This document shows positions 21,165 to 31,900 of a stretch of DNA of 64,000 nucleotides, piece after piece. Position 1 is the first letter of the stretch. The number at the start of each line of letters is the position of its first letter. Made by a program: the position numbers and the translations under genes. Source of the DNA: Synanceia verrucosa (taxonomy: Eukaryota > Chordata > Actinopteri > Perciformes > Synanceiidae); contig CM056556.1 in NCBI GenBank assembly GCA_029721515.1, positions 19,472,645 to 19,536,644 of the forward strand, written 5' to 3'. Below the pieces are notes generated by a model. The model ran no database searches and was not told the origin of the DNA. It saw nothing but the letters and a program-made list of their open reading frames with translations.

Positions 21165-21743
21165 TCAGACCTCCCTTCCTGACAAAGGTTTACATGAGCT
21201 CAATCCACTCTTCCAGTGTAACATTATCAGATGAATCACCTCTGATTGTGGGGGGTATTTCACCTTCCTCTGACTCACTACATGAAGCTGAGATGAACTC
21301 AAAACAGTCATGAGCTGGGATGTAACTGTCACTGCGTCACCAGCGGCAGATGCAACTACAGTAGGTGAGTTAGATTTACTTAAGTGCATAAGAATATTAT
21401 CTGCTAGCTGTTGACATACATGTTGCACAATATTACTCATCTCACCCACAATATCATGTGCCTCATTTGGAGTAGATGTGTAAGGTATCTGGTCAGTGTA
21501 GGAGCTACCTGCCTGTGGGCAAGCAGAATGTGGTGGGTCACTAGCAACGGGCGTTGAAACATGTGCTGTCATACCAACACTTCTACCTACAGCATCACTA
21601 ACATCTGGGAAAGAAACAGGCATTCTCAGTACAACTCTACCCCGACCCACACCAACTGGAATCTGACACTGAGGTCCTCTAAACTGTGGATTATCAATCA
21701 TGATCCAAAAGATAGAGGAACAGAAAAGAAAGGAAACTAGCAA
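21165..21743 (-). pseudogene. Gypsy gag, amino-terminal part
   Basis: A 192-residue open frame starting MLVSFLFCSSIFWIMIDNPQ. The distal part contains SDNVTLEEWIELM in an overlapping frame near 21180-21230, a capsid-like motif (VEEWIELMD in related gags). It ends at the hAT insertion. It has no known role on its own here; the interpretation depends on continuity with the gag fragment on the other side of the hAT. Confidence -1.
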
Positions 21744-22480
21744 AGTAGAAAATATCTATATACAATGAAATACTGATCCTAACACATTTAATTATAACTA
21801 TCACTTTCTTTTACAACTGTAACAACTGTTCAACAATCAACTACATGCTGTGCCTATAATGAGGTATGAGTGCTCAGCTGATCTTTGACTGCAGGATGAC
21901 ACCAGGTCCACCGGACCGAAGAGATGCTGATTGATGATCAACTGGAATCCATGGGAATCACAGCACCACTGTGACTGCATTGTGTTTGACTCCTTATGAA
22001 GGAGGCTCGACTGATGGACATAGCTGGTTTATTTGCCAGGAGCAGAGCAGTAGAGGAAGAGCTTTCTGCTGCGAATACATTTCTATTTCCTGGCTTAATA
22101 TACATATATTTGCAGTATAACAGAAATATTCCTACATCAAACAAATATGATTTGCAAGAACAGACCAGTACAACCACACTCAAGTGTGAAAACGGATAGC
22201 ATATAGAATGCAGTGTAAATATGACTTATAATTACTTTTTCATCACAGACCCCAAGCGGCATAACGTACCAGCAGCAGAGGAAGAGCTTTCTGCCGCCAA
22301 TTGCTGTCAACAATGCACAATGCATCCTGTGCATTTTCAACATAAAAGCCATTTCAAAATAAAAGTATTGACCCATGTATGCAGGACTTAACACTTGCAT
22401 AACACTGTTACACAAACCAAGTCTGCAAATCTCTTTAATATTTTCACGACCTGACCTTAATAATTATTCATAGAAAACAC
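21744..22480. other. No gene seen
   Basis: Lies between the Gypsy gag and the end of the carboxylesterase. AGAGGAAGAGCTTTCTGC occurs twice (22050 and 22280) in different contexts. The 5' LTR of the Gypsy element would be expected here, but none was recognised. Confidence -1.
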
Positions 22481-22486
22481 TTTATT
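22481..22486 (-). terminator. Candidate poly(A) signal of the carboxylesterase
   Basis: The plus strand reads TTTATT, giving AATAAA on the minus strand about 270 bp past the stop codon. The surrounding sequence is A/T-rich and not obviously part of a recognised repeat. It is the first clean hexamer noticed downstream; its use is inferred. Confidence -1.
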
Positions 22487-22754
22487 TTTGAATTTTATAG
22501 GCAATGTCACTCTGTCTCACTCACATTTCAAACTGCATTTACAAAAACTTAATCAAGACACCTTTTCTTTCTTTGCACTGAAAAGTTGCCTTTAATTACA
22601 GGTATTTTACAACATACATGTCAAAAAACACAGTAAATCCATATTCTAAAACAGACAATGATTGATAATAGCTATAACAGTTAAAGGGGTCCAGGCAGTA
22701 ATTGACATTATATTAACTAATTTCGATGAAAGGGCATAAAGACTCTCAAAGTGA

Positions 22755-22938
22755 TCAGTTCCCAGGTTTTGCTGCAGCTGCCATCTGTTCCAGCTTCTGA
22801 GGGAGGATGACTGTAGCAAAATGGACCCTGTCCTCCTTCAGTTTCTGTCTCACCGTCTGCGTCAGGCCTAGCACCATGTACTCCTGATTTGGCCTGTCAT
22901 ACTGAGGCCAAACAACGAGCCCAGGGCCATTGGGAGAG
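22755..22938 (-). CDS. ces2: Carboxylesterase exon 13 (C-terminus)
   Basis: Acceptor TGTCTCTTCAG; open to a stop at 22755-22757. It encodes SPNGPGLVVWPQYDRPNQEY, a QKLKEDRVHF helix and LPQKLEQ, then an alanine-rich tail AAAAKPGN. The WP.YD...Q.Y and LPQK motifs match the end of CES2-type enzymes. The lack of an HxEL or KDEL-like end suggests secretion or an alternative last exon. Confidence -1.
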
Positions 22939-25900
22939 CTGAAGAGACATACAAACGTGCCAGTTTCAGACATTAGAGCAGTCTATTTGTTTGCTACTGA
23001 TTTCATATGGTCAGCTTTTAGAATGATTGGGTGTTTGCCTGCCTTATTGGCTGATAATGTTGAGAATGCCAATTATAAATTGTGCTAATTTCTACCAGGT
23101 TTACCTGTTTTGCATGCTTGCAACTTCACATCTTGTACACATAATGCAAAACATATTTCATGCTTCTGAGCCTACGTTTTTTTTTCTTGAATTGTATCAA
23201 ATGACTTGACAGTGGCAGCCAGTCACAGTAGCTCTTATCTACCTTCTGTGTTTTTTTTAATTTATTAACCTTTATTTTCTGTCTTTCTTATTTTTTCTTT
23301 CAAGCAGTAGTGCTGAATTTGCACAACAGAGCCATGCGTGGCGAAACAACAGCAGACGACCATTGCTACATCTAGATTTGCCCCGAGAGTCGGACAGGCC
23401 TTTATGGCATTGCACTTGCCATCCCAAAGGCCCTCCGTAAGTCCCTCATCAGCTGGACACCCCTGAGTGACAGACTACTGTCTGCCCCCTTTCTCCAACA
23501 ACATGACAAGTTGACAGTAATTGTTGTCTATGCCCCTGCTGATATCACTGATGAGGATATGAAGGATGCTTTCTTCGATCAACTCCATCAGGCTGTTGGC
23601 CAAGCCCAGGACAGGTCCAGCCTCGACGGCAGTACCAGGAAGGCGCTCATCTCTCGATGCTGGAAGTCGTTTGTCACCAACTGCCGGAGCAGAGGAGCAG
23701 ATCTTGGCAACACAGACCATCACCTGCTGGTGGCCCAGCTCAAGCTAAAACTGCAAGCCAACCAGCTCACCAAGACTCAACCTGGACTCCTCCCTACTTG
23801 GAGTCCCTAACATCGCCACAGATTTCAGCTGCTCCATCCGGCGCACCCTTGATGCCCTGGCTGCTGACAAAGTGACCGACTGGCAGATCTTCAAGGAAAG
23901 TGTCATCCAGTCAGCACGCAATGTCCTTGGACGCCCGTGATCCTTACAACAACCGAACCCAATTGCCTCGAGTGCTGCAAAGAGCACTTCAGCCTCTTTT
24001 TGCAGCACGGTATCACCTTGGCTTATCCCACTATCCAATGCTGCACCCCCTGGCGACGCATGGAGTACGGACCCTGTCACACCCGAGGAAGTCAGAGCCG
24101 CTCTGAAAAAACTTAACAAGAGGAAAGCCCCCGGCAACTGTGCAGTACCCACTGAGATGTTAAAATCACGCAGCGATAGCATTGTTGAGTGGCTCACCCA
24201 CACATACCCAGCGACTAGACAACAGGAGTCATCCTACCCCTCTGGAAATGCAAGGGTGACAGACTCGTCTGTGGCAACCATAGAGGCCTCACCCTTCTCT
24301 CCATCCCTGGCAAGCTCTTAACCAGGACCTTGCTCACTCGTGTTCTCTCAGCCATTAGAACCAGCCGCCGTCCCCAGCAAGCTGGATTCATGCACAATGG
24401 GTTCATAGATCTGAAGTCTGCCTTTGACACCATCTGCCATACTTCACTGAGGAATATCCTACAAGGCCTTTGGAGTACCACCTAAGATTGTTGCCCTGTT
24501 CAAACTGCTTCACAATGACATTGTAGAGCCTGTCAATAACTTGATGCATTTAGGGTCCATAGTGACAGACAATGGTGACCTAAAACCGGAGATTACCACC
24601 AAGATGAAGCTTTGTGTCTACAACTCAGCAGTACTCTCCATCCTGCTTTATGGCTCGGAAACTTGGCCCTTAAATAAGACCCTGGCCGCAAGACTAGATG
24701 GCTTTGACAGCAGAGCTCTCAGAACCACTGAGAACATCAGGTGGCCCCAGCGGTTTTCCAATGAAGCGCTTAGAGCCTGCACATGCCAGCCTAGAGCATC
24801 TTGCCTGGTTGCGCAGTGTCGCACCCGCTGGCTCGGCCATGTTCTCCGCCTTCCACTCGACAATCCAACAAGAGCCATTCTCCAGTTTGAAACACGTGCA
24901 GCAGGCTGAAGACGACCACGAGGCAAGCCTTGCACCACATGGCTCGACATCATTGCAGGCGACCTCCAACAACACAGAGTTGCTGTCAAAGATGTGGAAC
25001 AGCTGGCTCAAGACCGCCAGTGCTGGAAACAACTTGTTCATATGATTGGCTCAATGCACAAGGATGGGACGCACACCCCCACGCAAGAGCGATAAAGGAA
25101 AAAAGGAAAGGCATTCAGCCACGGCTCCATTGTTTACAGCCATGAACAGCTGTTGGTGCTAAGCTAGGCCAAACCACCTTCATGGGAGAAACTGGACATC
25201 CAGCAGCTCCACAGGAGAAGGAGGAGATGCAGGGCTGGAGTGAAGCCTCTGGAGAAGACGCCGTCTGTCCCGTCCGTCATCATGAGAAATGTGAGGTGTC
25301 TGCCTAATAATATGTAGGAGCTGGCCACGCTGACCGGGCTGCAGTGGAAGTATTGGGAGAGCAGCCTGCTGATGTCCACAGAGTCATGGCTTAAGAAAAT
25401 ACGATTTTATGATTTAATTATTTGTGAGGGATATAGAAGAGAAGAACATCAGTTGTCTTTAAAGCAGTCTTTAAAGCTCCTCTAAAGAGGGAAAATAACA
25501 GATGCTCTTCGCAACACAAAATTGGATAATAGCGAACGCAAAGCAACACCTTTCAGTATGCTCAGTGGAAATATACCCCAGCCATAATTACTAAACGAAT
25601 TAAATGGATTTTTGAGCAAGTTGAATGTATTTGACTTGCGTTTCACAAGGTTAATCAATACTTTAGTTCCTGTCCTGTCTACACTGCTGTGGAGGAGACC
25701 TGTCTGTTTCTGTGGAGTGCGAGAGAGTGCATTTCACGGCAGGGGTGCAACTACATTTTCCCTTGACGGAGTTACAGACTGTTAAAAAATATTTCCTGTG
25801 CCCGGAGAAAATGGAGAGGCTCTCCATCAGGCTCTCTGGCGATGCAGAGGGCTCTCCGTGTCTACGTACAGCAATTTACGGAGTACTATAAATTGGCCTT

Positions 25901-28900
25901 TACTGTATACAAACACCACGAATGCATACAACTCATCGCCCCTGCCCCCGCTGGGTTGTTCAGATCACAACCTGCTGAGATTGCAACCTATTTACATACC
26001 TATGGTGAAGAAGCAACCCCCCACCATAAGGTATGTGAAGCAGTGGTCAGAGGAGGCCACTGAGGCCCTGCGGGACTGCTTCAGGACCACAGACTGGGAT
26101 GTGCTGTACTGCCTCCATGGTGAGGACACTGACACCATAACTCACTGTGTGATGGTCTATTGCTGTGTTCGAATTGTACTCGGAAGTCAGAATTTGTGAG
26201 TTCTGAGTCATAAATTTCAACTGGAACGCCCCCTGAAGTCGGATTTCCAACTTGGGAAAAACCTCACCAACCCTGACTTGACTAAAAGGTCATAATCCAA
26301 GATGGCAGCACCCTGGATTAGCACCGTGTAACATTATACATTACAGCCTACAGTAGAGTCAAACGTTTTTCCCACACATAATTACGGTGGAGAACAAACC
26401 CAGCAAAACACACACACCCCACGTCTTCTTTGTGCCTATTATGTTTGAGACAGACCTCATATTGGTGCGTTAGCTTTCTGTATTCTGACAGAGCAAGCAC
26501 AACAAGCTTTTCATTAGAGGTGTCCATCTTGGCTTTCCGACTTATTGACTGGAACGCCATCAACTCGGGTGTGATGTCATTCACAGCTCTGACCTCTGAC
26601 TTCCGATGTAACTCGAACACAGCGTATACTACATAACTTCTGTGTAGAGAACACCATACCCATCAGGAGAGTACAGTGCTTGTCCAACAGCAAACCCTGG
26701 GTGACCCCTGAACTGAAGGCCCTGCTGAAGGAGAAGAGGAGGGTCTTTGAATCTCGGGACAAACAGGAGTGAGGAGAGTGCAGAAGGAGGTGAACAAAAA
26801 GATCAAGGAGGGCAAAGCCAGTTTCAGGACCAAGATGGAAGCACACTTGCAACAGAACAACTCAATGGAGGTCTAGAGAGGCCTAAAAATCATCTCTGGT
26901 CACAGCAGGGGACATGAAAGGGGAGCTGAAGGAGACCAGGAGTGGGCCAAAGAACTTTAATATTGATTCCACCTTGCATATAGATACCTCCGGCATAGTT
27001 GGTGAATCACAATGGTATTCTGACAACGGGTTCCAGAGTGAGAAGATCTGACAATGCCATTTTGGAGTTACAGTGTGTACCCCGTATTATTGCTTCATTG
27101 CTTTAAGGACTTCATGCACATGCTCATTGCATTCTTTCATTCTTTTTCATGGGTCTCTCCGTGTTTCTTTGCAGCGCCACCTATCGGTGTGTCATATGTA
27201 TTACATCCTTATCACTCGTTGTCACTCATTATCGTGTTGCCATATATATGGAAATACTTCCGACAATGTTGCGACAAGTGTTATTGTGTCGTTGTCACGT
27301 GGACTGAGCCTGAATCTGTTTTTCAACAGGTTTGACTCTGCACCTACTCCTCCCCCGACTCATTAAAGCACCAACCAGCCAGATCATTCTGTCATGCCTA
27401 TCAAGTTAAGTGTGTTTATTATTTCAGTCTTGTCATTTCCTGTTTTATTTTGAAATTAATTGTCTTCCCTTGTGTTTCAGCTTCACTCTTCCTGCCCTGT
27501 TGTTTCCTGCATCTGGTTATTGTCAGCCCCGCCCCTGATTGTTTCCAGCTGTTCCCCATTACCTGGTGTATTTATGTCTGCGTCTCCCCCAGTCCTGTGT
27601 CAGTATGTCTCCGAGCCAAGCTACCCGCCATCTTCCACGTTGATCATTCATGTCAGGTTTCCCTGTCAGTGTCTGTGTTTGAGCTGTATGTTTCCTTTGT
27701 CACTTTGTCTTCCCCTGTATAGTCTATAAGTGTAGTCAGTCCTCTGTGTTAGTTGTTTTTCTGTAACATAGTGTTTCCCTCACCTTTGTGAGCGCTTTAA
27801 GTTAATAGTAATCTTGTCCATAATTTTCCTCACCTTTGTGAACACTTTCTGTTAATTCGTAAAGTCACCTTTTCCTCACTGTTTGTGATTTGTGTTTAGT
27901 TATTTTCCCCCCTTAGAGAAGCTCTAAATAGCCTCAGGGTTTTGTGTTGGTAATTTTCATAGCCGTGTTGTTTTGTTGATAACTTTAACAGCAAGTACGC
28001 TGATGTATTTCTGTTTCCCTTTCCAGGTAGTCAGGTTAGGGTGTTAATTCCTCCCTGTACCATTGTTCTTTGTTGCTCTTAATAAATCCTTGTTTGATAC
28101 TTTATTTTTGAGTCGTGCGTTTGGATTCATTCTTGTCGTGTAGCCAAGCTTTAACACATTCCTTACAACACCTCAGCGTGCTCTTGTGCTTTCAACACCA
28201 TCCAGCCTTCTCTGCTAGGGGGAAGCTTGAAAGTGCGGGAGGGGACTATCAACTGGCTGCATGAACCATCGACTACCTCACCGACAAACTACAGTATGTG
28301 AGGCTTCAGGACGACGTGATGGACATGTGAGTCTGCAGCATTGATGCCCCACAGGGGACAGTGCTCTCCCCCTTTCTCTTCACCCTGGACTTCAGCCACA
28401 ATTCTGGGAACTGTCACCTACACCTCCAAGTTCTCTGATGACATTCCTGTATTATATTGCTTTCACAATAAAACTCGCGGCTCAATGCAGGATTTTTTTT
28501 AACTCGCATCGACAGGCCTCAGATCGGCATTTGGGCTCTTTCACAGTGCCAGCTGCTGCGGCTTTGACCTCCAGCTGTTTTCTCCTCCCTCCCATACCTC
28601 ATCACCTTGACAATGTCATCATTACAGATTTAAGTGCCCGTTGTAATTTTGTCTCTTTTGCAAAGTCTGCAAACCCAGCGCAGTTCTCGTACTAATATTA
28701 GTATCAATGCATACTGCCATGATCAATAAAAAAGTGTTCCAGATCACTACACAAGCTATATTTAAACACAGTTGTGTATTTCACACCAGGATTCCCAGAT
28801 CGGTGGGATTTCCTGAGAATGATGTAATCATTCATCGAAATCACATATGCGCTCCCATTAAAGATGACGTTGCTACACAGTTGATTTGTTTGATTGAATA

Positions 28901-31900
28901 AACAGAGTTCAGTCTCTGGAGATCAACAGCAAGACTGATCCTATGAGTGAGCAGCTCTGGAGCTTCACAGTGACAGCCTGAAAGGCTGCTCAGTGACTAA
29001 AGCAGGACACGACAGGCAGGTACATTAACATCAATCGATGTTATCGATCCAAGCCGATAAACTCACGGGTCGATTGGAGGGTCATTCAACCTGCATCAAA
29101 ATGCCACGTTGACCCTTTCACAGTGCAGTGTTTTTCATTTAATATGAAAGGGGCTTAAGAAGGGCCAAAGTTGTGCTCTGTGTTCCACCTGCTGAGGAGA
29201 CTGAGGTCCTTTGGAGTTTGCAGGACTCTGCTAAGGACTTTTTATTAAAATGCGGTGGTGTCTGCAGTCTTTTATGCAGTGGTCTGCTGGGGAGGAGGGA
29301 GCACAGAGAGGGACAGGAAAAGACTGAACAGGCTGGTCAGGAGGTCCAACTCTGTCCTGGACTGCTCCCTGAACTCCATAGAGGAGGTGGGTGAGAGGAG
29401 GATGTTAGCAAAGCTCACATCTGCATGGGACTGTGGAGGCCTTAAGCAGCTCCTGCTGCAGACTCCACCCTGCAAGAAAGAATACTACAGCAGGTCATTC
29501 CTATCATCAGCAATAAGACTCTACAACATCAGCTTCACAAGCTGAAGTTAACACCGCTGGGCTCGCTACCATCACTGCCACTGTTTTCAAACCAATTTGC
29601 ACTATCCTTTTGCGCAGAAATTTTGTACTGTTTTTATTATTTTATGACTATGTCTAGAGGTCACACAACAAATAGTAAAAATACATTTTATTTCATTTTA
29701 TAATTGTGTTTAACATTTCATATGCATTTAAAATGTATTTTTCTCCCTTTGTTATTTAGTACATGTAAGGATTTATTCTGTCTTTGCTGTTGTTTATTTT
29801 TATTACTGTAGTTTGTCTATGCTACTGTGGAGGGTAATGAACTATTCTATTCTGTTCTATTCTATATGCTGCTGCAACAACCTGGATTGATATTGCCAAA
29901 AGTATTCGCTCACCAGCATTGACTCACATATGAACTTAAGTGACATCCCATTCCTAATCCATAGAGTTCAATATGATGTTGGTCTACCCTTTGCAGCTAT
30001 GGGGATGGCTAGTGGCTACGTCACTTCTGTGTCCAAACCAACCCGAGCTACAATGGTGCAGTGCTGTGTCCCTTGTTGCAACAACAGAAATGAAGTTAAT
30101 AAAACAATTCCATATTACCGATTTCCTCTGGATGAAAACGAGAAGAGAAAATGGCTTAAACTGTTACGGTAAGTTAGCTCTCAAATCATAAAAAACACAT
30201 TTAAATGGAGGCTAGAGCTAGCGTTTGCTAGCTAGTATTAGCGCTAAACGTTAGCCCAGATAACGTAACTGGTTTATGTTACGATGGAGTGTGTGGGCCA
30301 AAAAAGTCGGCAAAATACGATGTGATCGTGTAAAAAGTTACAGGTTCCCTGGCTACAGCCATTGCTCTTTACATTGACTGCAGCGGGTTGGACACGGAAG
30401 TGACGTTTTGGACCACGACGACGTCACACTAGCCATCCCCATAACAGCCTCAACTCTTCTGGGAAGGCTGTCCACAAGGTTTAGGAGTGTGTTTATGGGA
30501 ATTTTTGTCCATTTTTCCAAAGGCGTATTTGTGAGGTTACATACTGATGTTGGACGAGAAGGCCTGGCTCTCAGTCTCCACTCTAATTCATCCCAAAGGT
30601 GTTCTATCGGGTTGAGGTCAGGACTCTGTGCAGGCCAGTCAAGTTCATCCACACCAGACTCTGTCATCCATGTCTTTATGGACCTTGCTTTGTGCACTGG
30701 TGCACAGTAATGTTGGAAGAGGAAGGGGGCAGCTCCAAACTGTTCCCACAAAGTTGAGTGCATGGAATTGTCCAAAATGTCTTGGTATGCTGAAGCGTTC
30801 AGAGTTTGTTTCACTGGAACTAAGGGGCCAAGTCCAGCTCCTGAAAAACAACCCCACACCATAATACCCCCTCCGCCAAACTTTACACTTGGCACAATGC
30901 AGTCCGACAAGTATCGTTCTCCTGGTAACCGCCAAACCCAGACACGTCTATCAGATTGCCAGATGGAGAAGTGTGATTCGTCACTCCAGTGGCGACATGG
31001 TTTACACCACTGCACCCGACGCTTTGCATTGCACTCTGTAATGTATGGCTTGGATGCAGCTGCTTGGCCATGGAAACCCATTCCATGAAGCTCTCTGTGC
31101 ACTGTTCTTGAGCTAATCTGAGGGCCACATGAAGTTTGGAGGTCTGCAGCGATTGACTCTGCAGAAAGTTGGCGACCTCTGCGCACTATACGTCTCAGCA
31201 TCCACTGACCCCGCTCCTTCAGTTTAGAATAGAATAGAATAGAATAGAATAGTTTTTTTATTCATCCCCCTTGGGGGGAAATTTACCTGCCACAGCAACA
31301 AAGACAAAAACACAGACACAATAGTAATAATAATAAAATAGAATAGAATAGAATAAAAAATATTTACATATTTACAATGAACTAAAATACAGTGGAAAAA
31401 AATATATATATATATATACTTGTACAGATGAAACTGTTTAAAACACAATTATTATTGTGGCAGTGCAATTTTCTATTTTTTTGTGCAAAGTGATAGTGTG
31501 ATGACAATGACAATAACAATGACAGTGATGGAGATGGAGATGAGTCCAGATTGTGTTTACATCAGCCAGTGATGCTGATGTTGTAAAGTTTTATTGCTGA
31601 TGGTATGAATGACCTGCGGTAGCGCTCCTTCTTGCAGGGTGGAAGTCTCAGTCTGCAGCTGAAGGAGCTGCTTAAAGCCTCCACAGTCCCATGTAGAGGG
31701 TGAGAGGGGTTGTCCATGATGGAGGTGAGCTTAGCTAACATCCTCCTCTCACCCACCTCCTCTATGGAGTCCAGGGAGCAGTCCAGGACAGAGCTGGCCC
31801 TCCTGACCAGCCTGTTCAGTCTCTTCCTGTTTCTCTCTGTGCTCCCTGCTCCCCAGCAGACCACTGCATAAAAGACTGCAGACGCTACCACAGTGTCATA

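Larger units (their letters stand above)
15364..21743 (-). mobile_element. Ty3/Gypsy-type LTR retroelement relic (gag-pol)
   Basis: Minus-strand order is gag (21743 to 17382), aspartic protease, reverse transcriptase fragments and integrase, i.e. the Gypsy order. Gag is split by two later insertions: the hAT element at 18708-21156 and an L2-like fragment at about 18020-18487. Joined conceptually across them, gag continues in register. The reverse transcriptase part (16450-17030) is full of stops. No LTRs were recognised. The element is dead and pre-dates the insertions inside it. Confidence -1.
25115..29870 (+). mobile_element. Rex1 LINE, copy A, shattered by later insertions
   Basis: Blocks in order: endonuclease start (VMRNVRCLPN-like near 25285), PLPPLGCSDHNLLRLQPIYI and WSEEATEALRDCFRTTDWDV (25925-26150), KPWVTPELKALLKEKRRVFE (26690 on), NRFDSAPTPPPT (27330), RT palm GTVLSPFLFTL and CHLHLQVL (28360 on), RRSNSVLDCSLNSIEEVGER (29336 on), then a tail of TTCTATTCTGTTC. 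It is interrupted by 25395-25910, the MITE at 26163, a hAT MITE at 26962, an LTR at 27390 and a repeat at 28440. Confidence -1.

Noticed and set aside
22036..22310. Repeated AGAGGAAGAGCTTTCTGC as part of a Gypsy LTR pair
   Set aside because: The two occurrences are only about 25 bp long with unrelated surroundings, so they do not define an LTR.
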